Below, in pieces: positions 51,042 through 62,389 of a stretch of DNA of 64,000 bases. The stretch lies in assembly GCA_037951105.1 (NCBI GenBank), contig JBAMJV010009108.1, positions 21,024 through 85,023 of the forward strand, given 5' to 3'. Positions within the stretch are counted from its first letter, which is position 1. Each line of letters opens with the position of its first letter. The notes beneath the pieces were generated by a model. That model was not told the origin of the DNA. It worked only from the letters and a program-made list of their open reading frames with translations, and did no database searches. The translations under genes were made by a program, and so were the position numbers. This DNA is from Echinarachnius parma (Eukaryota; Echinodermata; Echinoidea; Clypeasteroida; Echinarachniidae).

Positions 51042-51428
51042 AGGTGCACCTGTAAAGTGTCAGATATTGCCCAAAATTACATTTGAGACTTCAATCCTAT
51101 AACAAAATCATTGTAAGGTACATTGTATGTCCGAATGATGTGTGAAAGTTTCATTGAAAAAGAACTCTGCTTTCCTGGTTAAAGAAACGAAAATTTGCGT
51201 CAGCTTTTACAACGAGTTACTGTATGACATCTATGAGGTTTATGACCGTTCATTAACGCTCTTGAGCTGAATGATTATCAATGATAGATATCGTCATACT
51301 AAAGGGGCATTTGAACAAATCTAACCCTATTTTATTCTTCTCTTACTATAAGCCACACAACACGGTAGAAGAGAAATGTGGAAGCTCAAATTAATTTTTG
51401 TGGAGTTAAACACTTTACAGGTGCACCT
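51042..51428 (+). mobile_element. TTAA MITE, family D
   Basis: TTAA at 51038-51041 and 51429-51432, ends AGGTGCACCTGTAAAGTGTC and ACACTTTACAGGTGCACCT. The 387-bp element is non-coding, only ~0.9 kb from a sister copy in the opposite orientation. Confidence 0.92.
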
Positions 51429-51895
51429 TTAAGATAACATACAATAAAGATGTAAAGAGAGAGATAATTAACACAACAATTACAAGAAAGTAAACATAAT
51501 ATATATGTACTGTTTGAAACATTAGTTTAGAAAATAGTAAACAAGACTGAGAGAGATACAGAAGTAAACAGCTTTTAACCCATCAAGGACGAGAGCTTTT
51601 TTAAGGCAAAATTAATCATTGTTTTCCTCTACAAATTGGCAACTCCTAATTTTGTTCGACCTTTTAATGACATTAAAATAGGTGGAAAATAATAAAAATC
51701 ATTAACAAATAACTAAAGCAGGTAGAGTAACAAAATAGGACTCTAAAAATAGAGAACTTTATGCTATTTCTCCTTGTATACATTATATAACTTTTTATCT
51801 TCTTGCTGAAGTGTAGGACTACCAACCCACAAATATGTGGGACTCCGTCCTTGATGGGGAACTACTAAATATGTACTACTCTCTACTGAAACAAA

Positions 51896-52416
51896 CCCCG
51901 TGTTCACACACAAAATTTTCAGCCCTTAATCATTATTAAAGAATCAGCAGCTGACTATAGAATCAGCTTCTCATTAAAAATTCCTGTGTCTGAACGCTTA
52001 CTAACGAAACGACGTATCGCTAGTGATGACTAGCGATACGCTGGTTTTATCGTCGTTTCGTACCAGAGCTGACTATAGAATCACGCTTATTCCGTGTGTG
52101 AACAACCGTAACTCGCTAATCATGACTAAGTGGGCGTGGCTTAATGCGAACGTTCGCTCGCACAGCTGCAGCGAGACAGCGCAGACAGAAAAAAAATGAC
52201 AACACACTGCGCAGTAGCAAACTGCGCACTTATACGATGTTGGGGGGGTTCGGGGGGTTCGGTACCACCTGGGAAACAGATGTTGTTCGATATATGCTCT
52301 GTGCGTGTGAACATATACCAGGTTTGATTTAATCATCACTAGCGAAACGTCGTATCGCTAGTGATGATTCTATAGAGATGATTAAGGGATGAACATTTTT
52401 GTATGTGATTACGGGG
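51896..52416. mobile_element. Inverted-repeat element W with nested palindromes
   Basis: CCCCGTGTTCACACACAAAA then TTTTCAGCCCTTAATCAT at the left pairs with the inverse of ATGATTAAGGGATGAACATT then TTTGTATGTGATTACGGGG at the right. Inside the arms TCGCTAGTGATGACTAGCGA is a second palindrome, and CGTATCGCTAGTGATGA recurs near 52350. The centre is CpG-rich (GCGAACGTTCGCTCGC). The short frames here lack family features. Confidence 0.75.
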
Positions 52417-52628
52417 AAAGATGGATTGCTGAAAATAAATATTTGCTTCGCTTCAATTCTGATGAGCTCTATTACAAAAGTATCCTACAAAATTTGGCTT
52501 ACTGAATTTCAGTTGAAATATAGATTGTTCTGTTTTGAATCAATTAAATATCAATGGCAGTAAATCAACCTGTCACAAGAAGTGATATCAACTCATTCAA
52601 GACTGGTCCAAAAAACACTCTGGCTCGG

Positions 52629-52953
52629 CAGCGAAAAAATTAATATTTTTATTTCGGGGGCTCCATTTTCGGGGGCTACTTTTCCAACTTTCGGGGGCTA
52701 CAAATTTCCGGGCTCTTTTTCGAATTTCAGGGGCTACTAATAAGCTATAATGCTGTAAGTGATCATTTTATAAGCATTTTATCACAATCCAAACAGAAAA
52801 AACCCACAAAAAATCCCGAAAATCAAAAAAAATAAATAAATAAATAAAAAATAAAAAATTTTGGGGGGGGGGGGGAATTTTTTTTTTTTCGGGGGCGAAT
52901 TTGGGCATTTCGGGGGCGAATTCGCCCGCCGCCCCCGTGTATTTTTTTTGCTG
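52629..52953. mobile_element. hAT-like MITE, family K, larger copy
   Basis: CAGCGAAAAAATTAATATT at the left and TGTATTTTTTTTGCTG at the right, flanked by CTGGCTCGG on both sides (52620-52628 and 52954-52962). The interior repeats TTTCGGGGGCTAC and GGGGGCGAATTCGCCC. A homopolymer G run and a T run sit at 52862-52889. Confidence 0.85.
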
Positions 52954-53034
52954 CTGGCTCGGGTCTATGGAGAATGTATGTTACAACAAAACCAAATCCC
53001 GTTCAATGGGTTAGGTGATCTTATTATCTTTGTC

Positions 53035-53115
53035 AAATTCAACTAAAATTACTTGAAGCTTTCACATTTTCTTGCACCTTGTTGTTTGGGTTGTGGTAAT
53101 AGAAGAATGAAAACA
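53035..53115 (-). mobile_element. Family-D fragment
   Basis: AACTAAAATTACTTGAAGCT, TTCACATTTTCTTGCACC, TTGTTGTTTGGGTTGTGG and AATAGAAGAATGAAAA match the left ~80 bp of a reverse D copy (compare 60779-60850). Confidence 0.55.
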
Positions 53116-53412
53116 CATTTTACATTTTTAGCACATCAAAATATATTAAATTAGCCTAAAAATAAATTGGTTTCGTGTATGTATTCATTTACAATTTATG
53201 ATTTCATTTTCCTTGATTCCTATAAATCCCTTTATATTCATCTTCTTTTATTTTATCTTTGTTTCACATGTTTTTGTGTGTATTTATTTACAATTAATAT
53301 CTTTTGATTTTCCTTGTATGAGCTTGTATTTTGTCTATATATGTATGTATTTGATATGTATGTTTTGTGTCTTATTTTATGTCATGAATTGTATTATTTT
53401 CCTTTGTTTCAA

Positions 53413-53480
53413 TGAACCCCTTGACTACGGGAACCGGGTGGGTTGTGTACAAGGTCTATGGACATTTCAGAAATGGGTTA
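53413..53480 (+). mobile_element. mT80 subfamily A, shortened
   Basis: GAACCCCTTGACTACGGGAA, CCGGGTGGGTTGTGTACAAG, GTCTATGGACATTTCAG and AAATGGGTTAA. About 10 bp near the right end are missing. The two ~100-codon frames across it are AT-rich artefacts. Confidence 0.75.
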
Positions 53481-54560
53481 AGTCCCTTTTTATTATTCAT
53501 CTTTGATTTTGTTTTCATTATGTACTGCTTTTTTATACTTCTCATACTTTTTCAGTGTATTTTTGCAACGTTTAATTTGATTTCCCTTTATTTATATTAT
53601 ATTATTTTATATTTGTTGTTCTATGTTCTGTATATATGTATTTTCCATTTTGTTCAGCTTCAATTCATTTTATTTGTTTACTTTTCTATTACTTTCTACC
53701 TTCATAATCACCGGTGACAGAAATTCTAACAGAAATCAATTCTGTTAATGCTTACAGAAACAATATTTGTACACCTCTTGTACGAAAGAAACTAGAGTCT
53801 ATATACCTTGAGGGGTAAAGCTTATATTTCTTTAATGAAAACAAAAGGAGGTTTCCCGCTACACTTATATTCCCCATTGAATGTGAAGCAAAATTGGAAA
53901 TTGCAAAACAATTAAGGAACAAAAGATGAACGCTTTGTGTACACAAGAACAGTTACTCATTCAATTGTCCGCTTCCATCAGAGGTAGTCTTACAACAAAA
54001 ATGGGTGAAATGAAATTATGGCTATGCTAGTTTACAGATTCATCCTAAGGACAATATCTCAAAGAGAAAATAAAGTAAAATTTTGTAGAACAACATTGTT
54101 TTTTATAATTCAGAAGAACAAATTGTGGAAAATAACAATTGTTTTGTGTCGTGCAACTGTAATATTGAAGAATTCAGGGTAACAACTATAAGATGACAGT
54201 TATGTTGGTTAGAACTGATGTAATATAGGTTGTAGAAGGGAACAGTGGTACAAATTTTAATAAAGGTTTGAACAATTACCAGAAGTCATCCAAAAAGTTG
54301 TCATGCTCGGATAAATTTATTTGTAACAGAACAAACAAGTGGCATTGGTTAATAGATTCAGCACTATATCTCTTTGTTTCCAGTAATGTCAAAAATATTG
54401 ATCAGTGAAATGGTTGCACACATTATTTATCATTTAGCCTCATCATCTTTCTCACCTTATCTACTCTCGTATAAATATTTATATTTTTTTCTAAAGATGA
54501 CATTTTTTTCTTCTATAACTCCGAGACATCCAGAGAAGATATGAAAGTAGTGCCATTGTC
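53481..54560. other. AT-rich DNA, no gene
   Basis: Phe/Ile/Leu/Tyr-rich frames arise from the T-rich composition at 53.2-53.7 kb. No repeat family or exon was recognised. Confidence 0.45.
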
Positions 54561-54564
54561 ACAT

Positions 54565-54860
54565 ATCAGGACTTGCCCGATTGCCTAGGGCTAGTAAAAA
54601 TTGATGTCGGGCAACTTCATTCTCATAAATTGTCTTATTTGCTTGGCCGATACAGCAGCTTACATTGTTGTTCAACAATGAGAGAAAAATGTAATTCTTC
54701 ATATGTATAAATCTCATTTTGAAACAAGTATTTTAATTGTGTTTCTTTCATGCAGAGGTTAAACTTCAGGTTTCATATAATAATAATACAAAAAATCATT
54801 TTGAAAAGAGCATTTTAATTGCGTTTCTTCCATGCAGGGGTTTAAATTCAGGTTTCATAT
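54565..54860. repeat. Family-P remnant and local duplication
   Basis: CAGGACTTGCCCGATTGCCTAG and AAAATTGATGTCGGGCAACTTC are P-like. TTTTAATTGTGTTTCTTTCA then TGCAGAGGTTAAACTTCAGG (about 54731) recurs as TTTTAATTGCGTTTCTTCCA then TGCAGGGGTTTAAATTCAGG (about 54813). Confidence 0.45.
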
Positions 54861-55129
54861 AATACAATAAATTCTGTACCTGACACTTCCACATACATAC
54901 AACACACACAAACGGAGTCAAAATGTGATATCAAGAGTGGTGATTGTCTTTCACAGAAACATACATGTAGCTAATTACATTTGAAGTTACCAACATTTAT
55001 ATTTTGAAAAATGATACGCATCTACTGCGATACAGTTAATTACATTTCAAATATATCAACTAGAAAACTGGTATCTTAAAACAAAAACAAAATAATACAA
55101 GAAAACCTGACCCCGCCGCCAGGAGGGGT

Positions 55130-55510
55130 GACCTTAATTCAAGGCTGATTTACAAACAAAAATAAAATTAGGGACGAAATATAAACAGGGATGAAAGAAG
55201 ATCATTCGTACTCCTTGAATTACAACTAATTGTGTTCAAACCGGAAAAGACAATTGAGAAGAGAAAATAGCGGCCAATTGTGCAACACTGAAAATCAAGG
55301 TCAATTTCAGAGGCAAATTAGAGAAGGGGAGTGTATAGGGGTGAAAGAAAACCATTTGCACTCCTCACATATCAACTAATTGTTTTTAAAAAGTGGGAAC
55401 AGAACATTCAGAAGACAAAGAAAGCTAGTTGTGCAAAATACAAAATCAGGTAAATTTCAGTGACAAATTATAGAAGATACATGTAGATGAACAGGGGTGA
55501 AAGTGGATAC
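55130..55510. repeat. Tandem repeat, ~153-bp period
   Basis: ACAGGGATGAAAGAAGATCA (about 55186), ATAGGGGTGAAAGAAAACCA (about 55337) and ACAGGGGTGAAAGTGGATAC (about 55493) begin successive units, with ACTAATTGT, TTGTGCAA and AATTTCAG repeating in register. About 2.4 degenerate units. Confidence 0.7.
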
Positions 55511-56112
55511 CTTTGCAATTATACTCAACCCATTCATCCCTAAATATAGAAAGTTTGTCTGTAGTCAATGCATGGCAAACAATCATTCCGTCGACAAAGG
55601 GTCAACTGTCATCAATTGGGAAAGATCAAATGAGGGTGTGATAGTGGACACTATTGCACGCCTAATTTGTAACAAAAACATGAAGAAAATTCAATCTATT
55701 TGCGCCTTTGTCTTGATTTATAGCGATGATTCTTTGAAGAAGTAACACCTCTTTTATCTAAGTTCCTCTTGTTCAACATTTCTTTTAAAAGAATGCCCAT
55801 TTTTCTTCTTCATCTTCAATCATTTATAAATGAAGTAATGCCTCTTTTTTTCAGTAATTCTTGTTCAATACATTTTTGAAGAAATACTGTCTTATCATTG
55901 TCTTCTTCAGGTGATAGTGAAAAGGGCATTAAGTCCATTTTTGGCAAAATGTATGTATGCATACCATCTTAAAGGTCAAAGTCACATCTATGTAATTCAA
56001 CATTTTCAGATGATATGTATTAATTACTTATTAATATGTCTAATTTGTGGAATATTCCCCAAATATGAAAGAGATCTACATTTGGTTTTCTACATGGCTT
56101 TCCAAACTTTAA

Positions 56113-56423
56113 AGGGTACCACCACCCAAAAATAATATTCTTATAAATGAAAGGTAACATCTTTAGTAGTCCATTGTCCAGAGAGAATGAATCATCCGGG
56201 ATTCTATTGTCTCCAAACGTATGCGTGAATAGAATTGGCGCACTCGCAAATGATTGGCGCGTACGGAACCATGAAATAATAATGGTACGTAAGTGATGGT
56301 GATCAATTGCATTGTTTATGAATTACACAACCCTTTGCAAAATGTTGGGTATCTATTTGATATCATAACACGGTACCAAAACATATATATAATTATGTGT
56401 TTTCCTTTGCCTGGTGGTCCCCT
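56113..56423. mobile_element. TTAA MITE, family U (311 bp)
   Basis: TTAA at 56109-56112 and 56424-56427. The left end AGGGTACCACCACCC and the right end TTGCCTGGTGGTCCCCT are imperfect inverted complements. A right-end-like fragment, CCTTTGCGTGATGGTCCCCT followed by TTAA, is at about 33836-33860. Confidence 0.7.
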
Positions 56424-57329
56424 TTAAACATGATTATCTCCAAAGTACAAGAAAGTGACTTAGCACCCTTCTCCTTCTCAACCAATACCGATATATTCTT
56501 CATCTTTGAAGACTAGATGCAGAATTGGCAAGTTGTGTCGAATTGTCCCGTTATCGGTTATCTGATGATAACCATTGCCCGGGGACATTATCAAATGCTA
56601 CCGTTGATGGCCAATAAATGACAAAATTGATATATATTTGCTGCAATGGGCAAAACAAAAACTTTCAAGATAGTTTTAGTATTTATTTGTACAAAACTAT
56701 GAGACGTGCAATTGCAACAACACTCCCACATAGGAATAAAAGTGACAACTAATGAAATAAAGCAGTTAATTTCAATTCCTATTTTGTTCTGTGATTTATA
56801 ATTTCTTGTGGGTGAGTTGATACACATGAGGTAAAAGGAGGAATTATTGTGAATTTATTTGATTTGGGTAAAAACTTTCTCTGATTGTTGGAATTTATTT
56901 TTTTTAAATACCTGGGGGCATAACAAACATGACCACATCTATCGAGAACAAAAACTATCAATATAAATGTCACAATGCAATACCCTTGATACACAAGTTT
57001 GGAAAATTATACTGGTGAAACCGAGTGATATTCTAACTGTGAAGTTGAACGTTGAGTGAATTTATTTAATTTGGGAAAACAAGAGTTTGCTTGTATTTAT
57101 TTTTAAAATGCCATGAGAATTATGAAAACTTTTACTATATTAACAAGTTGCATTTTGATACCCAAATCTGCTCTGGATATGGGTTGCTTGATATTCTGAG
57201 GTGTATTGAAGGAAATTCTATAAATATATTTGATAAAGTAAAATTTTTCGTGAAGTTTCATGTTAGTATAAACATGCATACTCAATTACACCTAAGTTTC
57301 TATAACATTGCTTTTTTCTGTAGGCAGGG

Positions 57330-57790
57330 AAAATCAGCACTGGCCCACAGGGCTGTGGCCACCAAACACGAGCCTTAGGCCACCCAAATTCAAGACATGT
57401 CGTTTCTACTTTGCCGAATGGGCAACCAAAACTAACATTATTTAATATGATAATAAAACAATGATAGATATTCATAGAGCGCAAATTGCAATAGAACGTC
57501 CAAGCGCTGGTATGTTTTCCTCTGTGTCAGGCCAGTTCATCCTGGTTTTAGGCAAGCAAAATTTGACCAGCCTCTTTTCCACTTGCCCAACTGGGCCACC
57601 AGGGGAAAAAATAATTTGCAGCATTGCTATAAGAGATCACTTTTGTTGGCCACCACAAAAAGGTTGACTGCTATACTTTAAAATACTCATAATTAGCACA
57701 GGCCTGCTGGTTGAGGGGCCTTAGAATTTGAAAAATCTTGTTTTGACTTGCCCAACTTGGCCACAAGGCAAACAAATTAATTTTTAGAAT
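57330..57790. repeat. Family-P repeats, decayed
   Basis: CACTGGCCCACAGGGCTGTGG, TTTGCCGAATGGGCAACC, ACTTGCCCAACTGGGCCACC and ACTTGCCCAACTTGGCCAC recur at ~130-170 bp. They resemble the P element at 34.9 kb; possibly two overlapping copies. Short frames here are not convincing. Confidence 0.5.
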
Positions 57791-57806
57791 TGCCATAGGC
57801 AATGGG

Positions 57807-57875
57807 TTAACCCCTTGCCTACAGGAATATGTACAAAATCTACGGGATTTTAGAATCTTGGAGGGAACGGGTTAA
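57807..57875 (+). mobile_element. mT80 subfamily A joined to a subfamily-B remnant
   Basis: TTAACCCCTTGCCTACAGGA, TATGTACAAAATCTACGGG, ATTTTAGAATCTTGGAGG and GAACGGGTTAA. It is preceded by ATAGGCAATGGGTTAA, the right end of a B-type copy sharing the same TTAA. Confidence 0.75.
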
Positions 57876-58529
57876 GAGCTCACACAGATCATTACTTGTC
57901 CATCACCCAGTACAAATCCACTGTAACCTTCCAGCACCAGGGTCACCCAAATCAGTGGTTAGAACCTGTACGTCATCAAAGCATAATTTTGTTTGCGTAT
58001 GGAATAACGCAATAATTTTCCTCTTAATACGCATGTTTGTTTGTCATGACAGTCCCATGGATCTTGCAAAATCTGATTAATTTGTTTGGTCAGATTAGCA
58101 AACGTTGATAGCTGGACAGATCAGCTTCTTTTCGACAAGCTTTGTTTATTTTCATAAGTAAAAGATCAATTTCTTCTCCTTCTTCTTCGTCTATTTTGAG
58201 TAAACTGTACATCACGCACAGAACACTGCCGTCTTTAATTCTTAAGATTATTGCCTTTTCCCTACACTGTATATCAATTGCTTAACCCACTCAAAACTAG
58301 TCAAAAAGCACGTCTGGAAAATACTGTAGTCTACAATTGTTTAAAAAAGAATTAGGACGGTTACATTCCTAAGAGTATGAAGAGAAGAATATAATACACC
58401 TGTCAGAAAGAAAGGGGGTGTTAATTTGCCAATCAATGATCATGTACATATGTTAATTTCCTCAGTATTTCTATACAATGAATGCTAATATACCAAAATC
58501 AAATTATCTTCAACTGGTGAAAAAAAAGA

Positions 58530-59400
58530 AGTACTTAGGGTACGTGGTCCTCTTCTAAATGTTGAGCCTCTAGAACATACAACTTTCAGAGAGACAAAAA
58601 AAAAACATTTTAAAAACTAAATAACATTTTAACTTTTTTAACTTGTCAATGCAATTTTACCTCATGACAACACAAAATGCATAGTTGATATTGACCCATA
58701 CAGAATAAAAGCTCAGACTTCGGTCTATGGAGTATGCATACTATACCAAATATAACACAGGTTAAAACAGAAAGTAGGGTGGTCCCATTCTAAATGTTGA
58801 GCCTCTAGATATTGATACGATCTATCAATTTAAAGGGAAACAAAAAAAGGGATTTGAGGCTTATACGAAGAACACTTAATTCTCCTTAAATGTTTACAAT
58901 CATTTATAAATGCTACAAAATCATATTCTTCAACTGGTTATAAAAACAAGAAGTAGGGTGGACCCTTTCTAAATGCAGAGCCTGCATATATTTAAAGGAA
59001 AACAAAAAGGAGATTTCAGGCCCAAGCTCAAGCCAAGTACACTTAATTCTCCTTCAATGCTTACAAGCATTTATAAATGCTACAAAATCATATCTCTTCA
59101 ACTGGTTAAAAGAAACAAAAGTAGGGTGGTCAGTTATAAATGCTGAGCCTCCAGAAATTGATACGATCTATCAAATTAAAAGGAAACAAAAAAGGGATTT
59201 GAGGCTCATACGAAGAACACTTAATTCTTCTTCAATGTTTACAAGCATTTATAAATGCTACAAAATCATATCTCTTCAACTGGTTAAAAGAAACAAAAGT
59301 AGGGTGGTCAGTTATAAATGCTGAGCCTCCAGAAATTGATACATCTATCAATCTAAAGGGAAACAAAATGGAGATTTCAGGACCAAACCAAGTACATCTA
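58530..59400. repeat. Tandem array, ~175-bp period (five units)
   Basis: AGTAGGGTGGTC followed by TAAATG(C/T)TGAGCCT begins units at 58772, 58952, 59120 and 59298, with an earlier diverged unit near 58549. GAAGAACACTTAATTCT, ACAAGCATTTATAAATGC and TCTTCAACTGGTTA repeat in register. Units at 59120 and 59298 are nearly identical. Confidence 0.88.
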
Positions 59401-59499
59401 CTTGTAATTTGTCACTCAATGTTTATTGCAATCATTATTATTGCTCCCTACGACTCCCTTGACGACAATTCAACTTGCAAATTTTCCCAAAATGTCTTT

Positions 59500-59720
59500 T
59501 AAGAGAAATCCAGGGTGGTCACCATCCAATTTCTGAGCCTGTGAACATGATACAATTTTCTCTTTTATTTTTAGAAGAAGTAGGGTGGTCACTAACCAAT
59601 TTCTGATCCCTGTGAACATGATATAACTGTTGACGGAGAAGCGTGCCCCTCCGCTGAACGAATCGGACTAAGACATGGGTTAGTGACATCCTAAATTACC
59701 CGCTCCCTCCGTCATAATCA
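59500..59720. repeat. Diverged edge of the 175-bp array
   Basis: CAGGGTGGTCACCATCCAAT then TTCTGAGCCTGTGAACATGA (59511) and GTAGGGTGGTCACTAACCAA then TTTCTGATCCCTGTGAACA (59580) are ~69 bp apart: shortened forms of the array's AGGGTGGTC...TGAGCC segment. GC-rich unrelated sequence (GGAGAAGCGTGCCCCTCCGC) follows. Confidence 0.6.
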
Positions 59721-60640
59721 AAACTTTCTTTCTGCGCCCGACACAATTCAGCAATGGGCATCTCAGATTGGGCTTTGGGATTTGAGCCAAGAAAACTCAT
59801 CTTTATTTTTTTCTCTCTCACTATATGCCATACACATCAAATTTATCAATCTAAATCATTTTAGGTATGAAGTAATGTAGTTGTATGCATTATCCGTTCT
59901 TTCTGCATCTGACAAACTTCAGCAATTCCCATCTTAAATTGGGCTTCGGGATTTGAGGGGGAAAAAACTCATCTATTGTCTTTCTGTTCTTCTCTCACAC
60001 TATATCCCATTCACATCAATATTATAAACCTAAATCATTATAGATATGATGTAGTTTTATGCATTATCATATAAAAACGTTCTTTCTGCATCTGACACAC
60101 TTCAGCAATTCCCATCTTAAATTGAGACAAAATAACTAATCTATACTTTTTCTTTTTCTCTCTCCCTATATGCCATACACATCAAAATTATGAATCTAAA
60201 TCATTTCAGATATGGTGCAAAAAAAAATGGTGTATCTTTATGCATTATTATTCAAAACGGTCTTTCTGCACCCTACTCAATTCAGCAGTAGTGCCCATCT
60301 TAGATTGAACCTTGGGATTTGAGGGGAGAAAACTCATCTACTGTCTTTCTTTTCTTCTTGCGTACAATAATGCATTCACATCAATATTATGAATCTAAAT
60401 CATTTCAGATATGATGTAAAAACAATGATGTACTGTATATTAATGTACTATTATCCAAAACTTTCTTTCTGCACCCAACTTAATTCAGCAATACCTTTCT
60501 AAAATTTGTCTTTGGGATTTGAGGAAAGAACACTCATATATTCTCTTTACTTTTTTTTCTCTCCCTTAATTTATCCCATTCACATCTTATTATATATCTA
60601 AATAGTTTCAACGATGATGTAAAAAAACAATGTAACTTCA
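59720..60640. repeat. Second tandem array, ~180-bp period (five units)
   Basis: CTTTCTTTCTGC(A/G)(C/T)C recurs at about 59725, 59897, 60079, 60260 and 60461, each followed by TTCAGCAAT, GGGATTTGAG, CTCATCTA, TCACATCA and CTAAATCATT in the same order. It is unrelated in sequence to the preceding array. Confidence 0.88.
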
Positions 60641-60755
60641 TGCAATATCATTAAAAAAATCATAACCCATTTCATTCTTCTGTTACCATAAGCCAAACAA
60701 GTGTAAAAGCTCCAAGTGATTTGATTGAATTTTTCAAAGTTAATGAATCCCTTAA

Positions 60756-61138
60756 AGTGAAACCAGTAAAGTGTCTAACTCCACGAAAATTACTTGGAGC
60801 TTCCACATTTCTCTTCTACCGTGTTGTTTGGCTTATGGTAAGAGAAGAATAAAATAGGGTTAGATTTTTTTAAATGCCCCTTTAGTATGACGATATCTAT
60901 CATTGATAATCATTCAGCTCAAGAGCGTTAATGAACGGTCATAAACCTCATACACGTTATAATACAGTAATTCGTTGTAAAAGCTGACGCAAATTTTCGC
61001 TTTTTTAACCAGGAAAGCAGTGTTCTTTTTCAATGAAACTTTCACACATCATTCGGACATATCTTACAATGATTTTGGTATAGGATTGAAGTCTCAAATG
61101 TAACTTTGGGCAATATCCGACACTTTACAGGTGCACCT
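60756..61138 (-). mobile_element. TTAA MITE, family D
   Basis: TTAA at 60752-60755 and 61139-61142. The left end AGTGAAACCAGTAAAGTGTC is diverged; the right end GACACTTTACAGGTGCACCT is canonical. The interior shares TTCTCTTCTACCGTGTTGTT and TTTCACACATCATTCGGACA with the reverse copy at 49732. Confidence 0.9.
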
Positions 61139-61410
61139 TTAAACACCATTTTCACATTAGACTATAAAATCCTCTATGGTAACCTGAATGGGTGAAAGGC
61201 AATCGCCCCCTCCTCACAAACAAAAGATGAATAAATCCACTCGTGCATTGTTCTCCCGCATGTATGTCACAGTCCAGTAATCACAGTATGATAACACATG
61301 TTTAAACTCCCAAGCCTCGTCCTAATCATAAGCAAACATTACATTGCAAATAGCAAAATGCTAATTTATTCTCTATACTATTCTCTATATCTTTTTCTTT
61401 TTTTCACAGA

Positions 61411-61507
61411 GTGCATAGAAACAACATTGGACTGCTTTGAAAAACAGCTTGTAGCTGACAAGGGCAATCCACCCCATGCAAGAGTGGAGAATAAATTAAT
61501 CAAATAA
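61411..61507 (+). CDS. Probable terminal coding exon of an unidentified host gene
   Basis: A textbook acceptor (ATATCTTTTTCTTTTTTTCACAG, preceded by a branch-like GCTAATTTA at 61360) ends at 61410. The exon reads, from its first full codon, CIETTLDCFEKQLVADKGNP, then PHARVENKLIK and TAA at 61505-61507. Composition is mixed and non-repetitive. AATAAA occurs within the exon at 61491. No other exon of the gene was identified, and the family is not recognised. The next upstream feature is the D MITE that ends at 61138, presumably intronic. Confidence 0.45.
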
Positions 61508-61668
61508 AATACAAAATTGGCTGGAATTTGAAAATTAGGTTTATTTTCTCAGGTTTATTAAACAGAAATGGTTAAAATCATTGTTTAAAACTATAAAGTG
61601 CCGCTTGTACACAAGCCAAAAGTGGAAAACAATATTCAGATTGTGAAATGGGTATCTATTGCTTGAAA

Positions 61669-62000
61669 CCGTCATGTCCCTTGTTCTTTCTTCTCTTCAA
61701 TTTCCTTTTACTTCTTTGATCTAAATATCAAAACAAAATATCTTCCCTTGTTGCGGAGGTAATGAACGCGATAGCTACAATTTCTAAACTGTTTCTAGAC
61801 CATTTCAGAAACACGCAGTCCTAACACTTTGTGATATTGGCATTTATTTCCTACCGTCATGTCCCTTGTTCTTTCTTCTCTTCCATTTCTTTTACTTCTT
61901 CAATCTGGAAAGAAGAAAAAAAAGTATCTTCCCTCGTTGTGGAGGTAATGAACGCGATAGCTACAGTTTCAGCAACAAATTATACCCGAGAAGTTTGCTG
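61669..62000. repeat. Tandem duplication, 185-bp period
   Basis: CCGTCATGTCCCTTGTTCTT then TCTTCTCTTC begins units at 61669 and 61854. Both contain TATCTTCCCT(T/C)GTTG(C/T)GGAGG and TAATGAACGCGATAGCTACA. Confidence 0.85.
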
Positions 62001-62389
62001 ATTGAAGGTCATTATTGGTGGATTCAAATTGGATGAAATGGGCTTTGAGTTGTGGAGGGCCTGCGTCTGTATCAAGCTTGTTCATGCCAATGACAGACAA
62101 GTTAAATTGAGTGTTTTTTTTCCTCGGGAGTAAAATTTAGTTTCTTTTTGTTTTCCCCTCGACTTCGATCCTTTAGTTTTACAGTTGTCATTGTTATGCT
62201 AGAATGAGTTCTGGAGGTCTTATGTCTTCATCAAGCAAGTTTTTTTTTCTTCTCAGGATTTAAATTTTTTTTTTTTGTATTTCCCTATTAAAACTAGGAG
62301 TGGGCTATACATGTATGTGGGTGAAAAATACTTTTTTTGTCGTTTTATTTTCGGGACAGTTTTTTTGTATTCCATTTGCCCTATCTCAA

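Noticed and set aside
52073..52339. A Cys-rich minus-strand frame of 88 codons
   Set aside because: It lies wholly within inverted-repeat element W; its cysteines do not form a known pattern.
53198..53717. Two ~100-codon hydrophobic frames resembling membrane proteins
   Set aside because: The sequence is T-rich and one frame runs through an mT80 copy; Phe/Ile/Leu content follows base composition.
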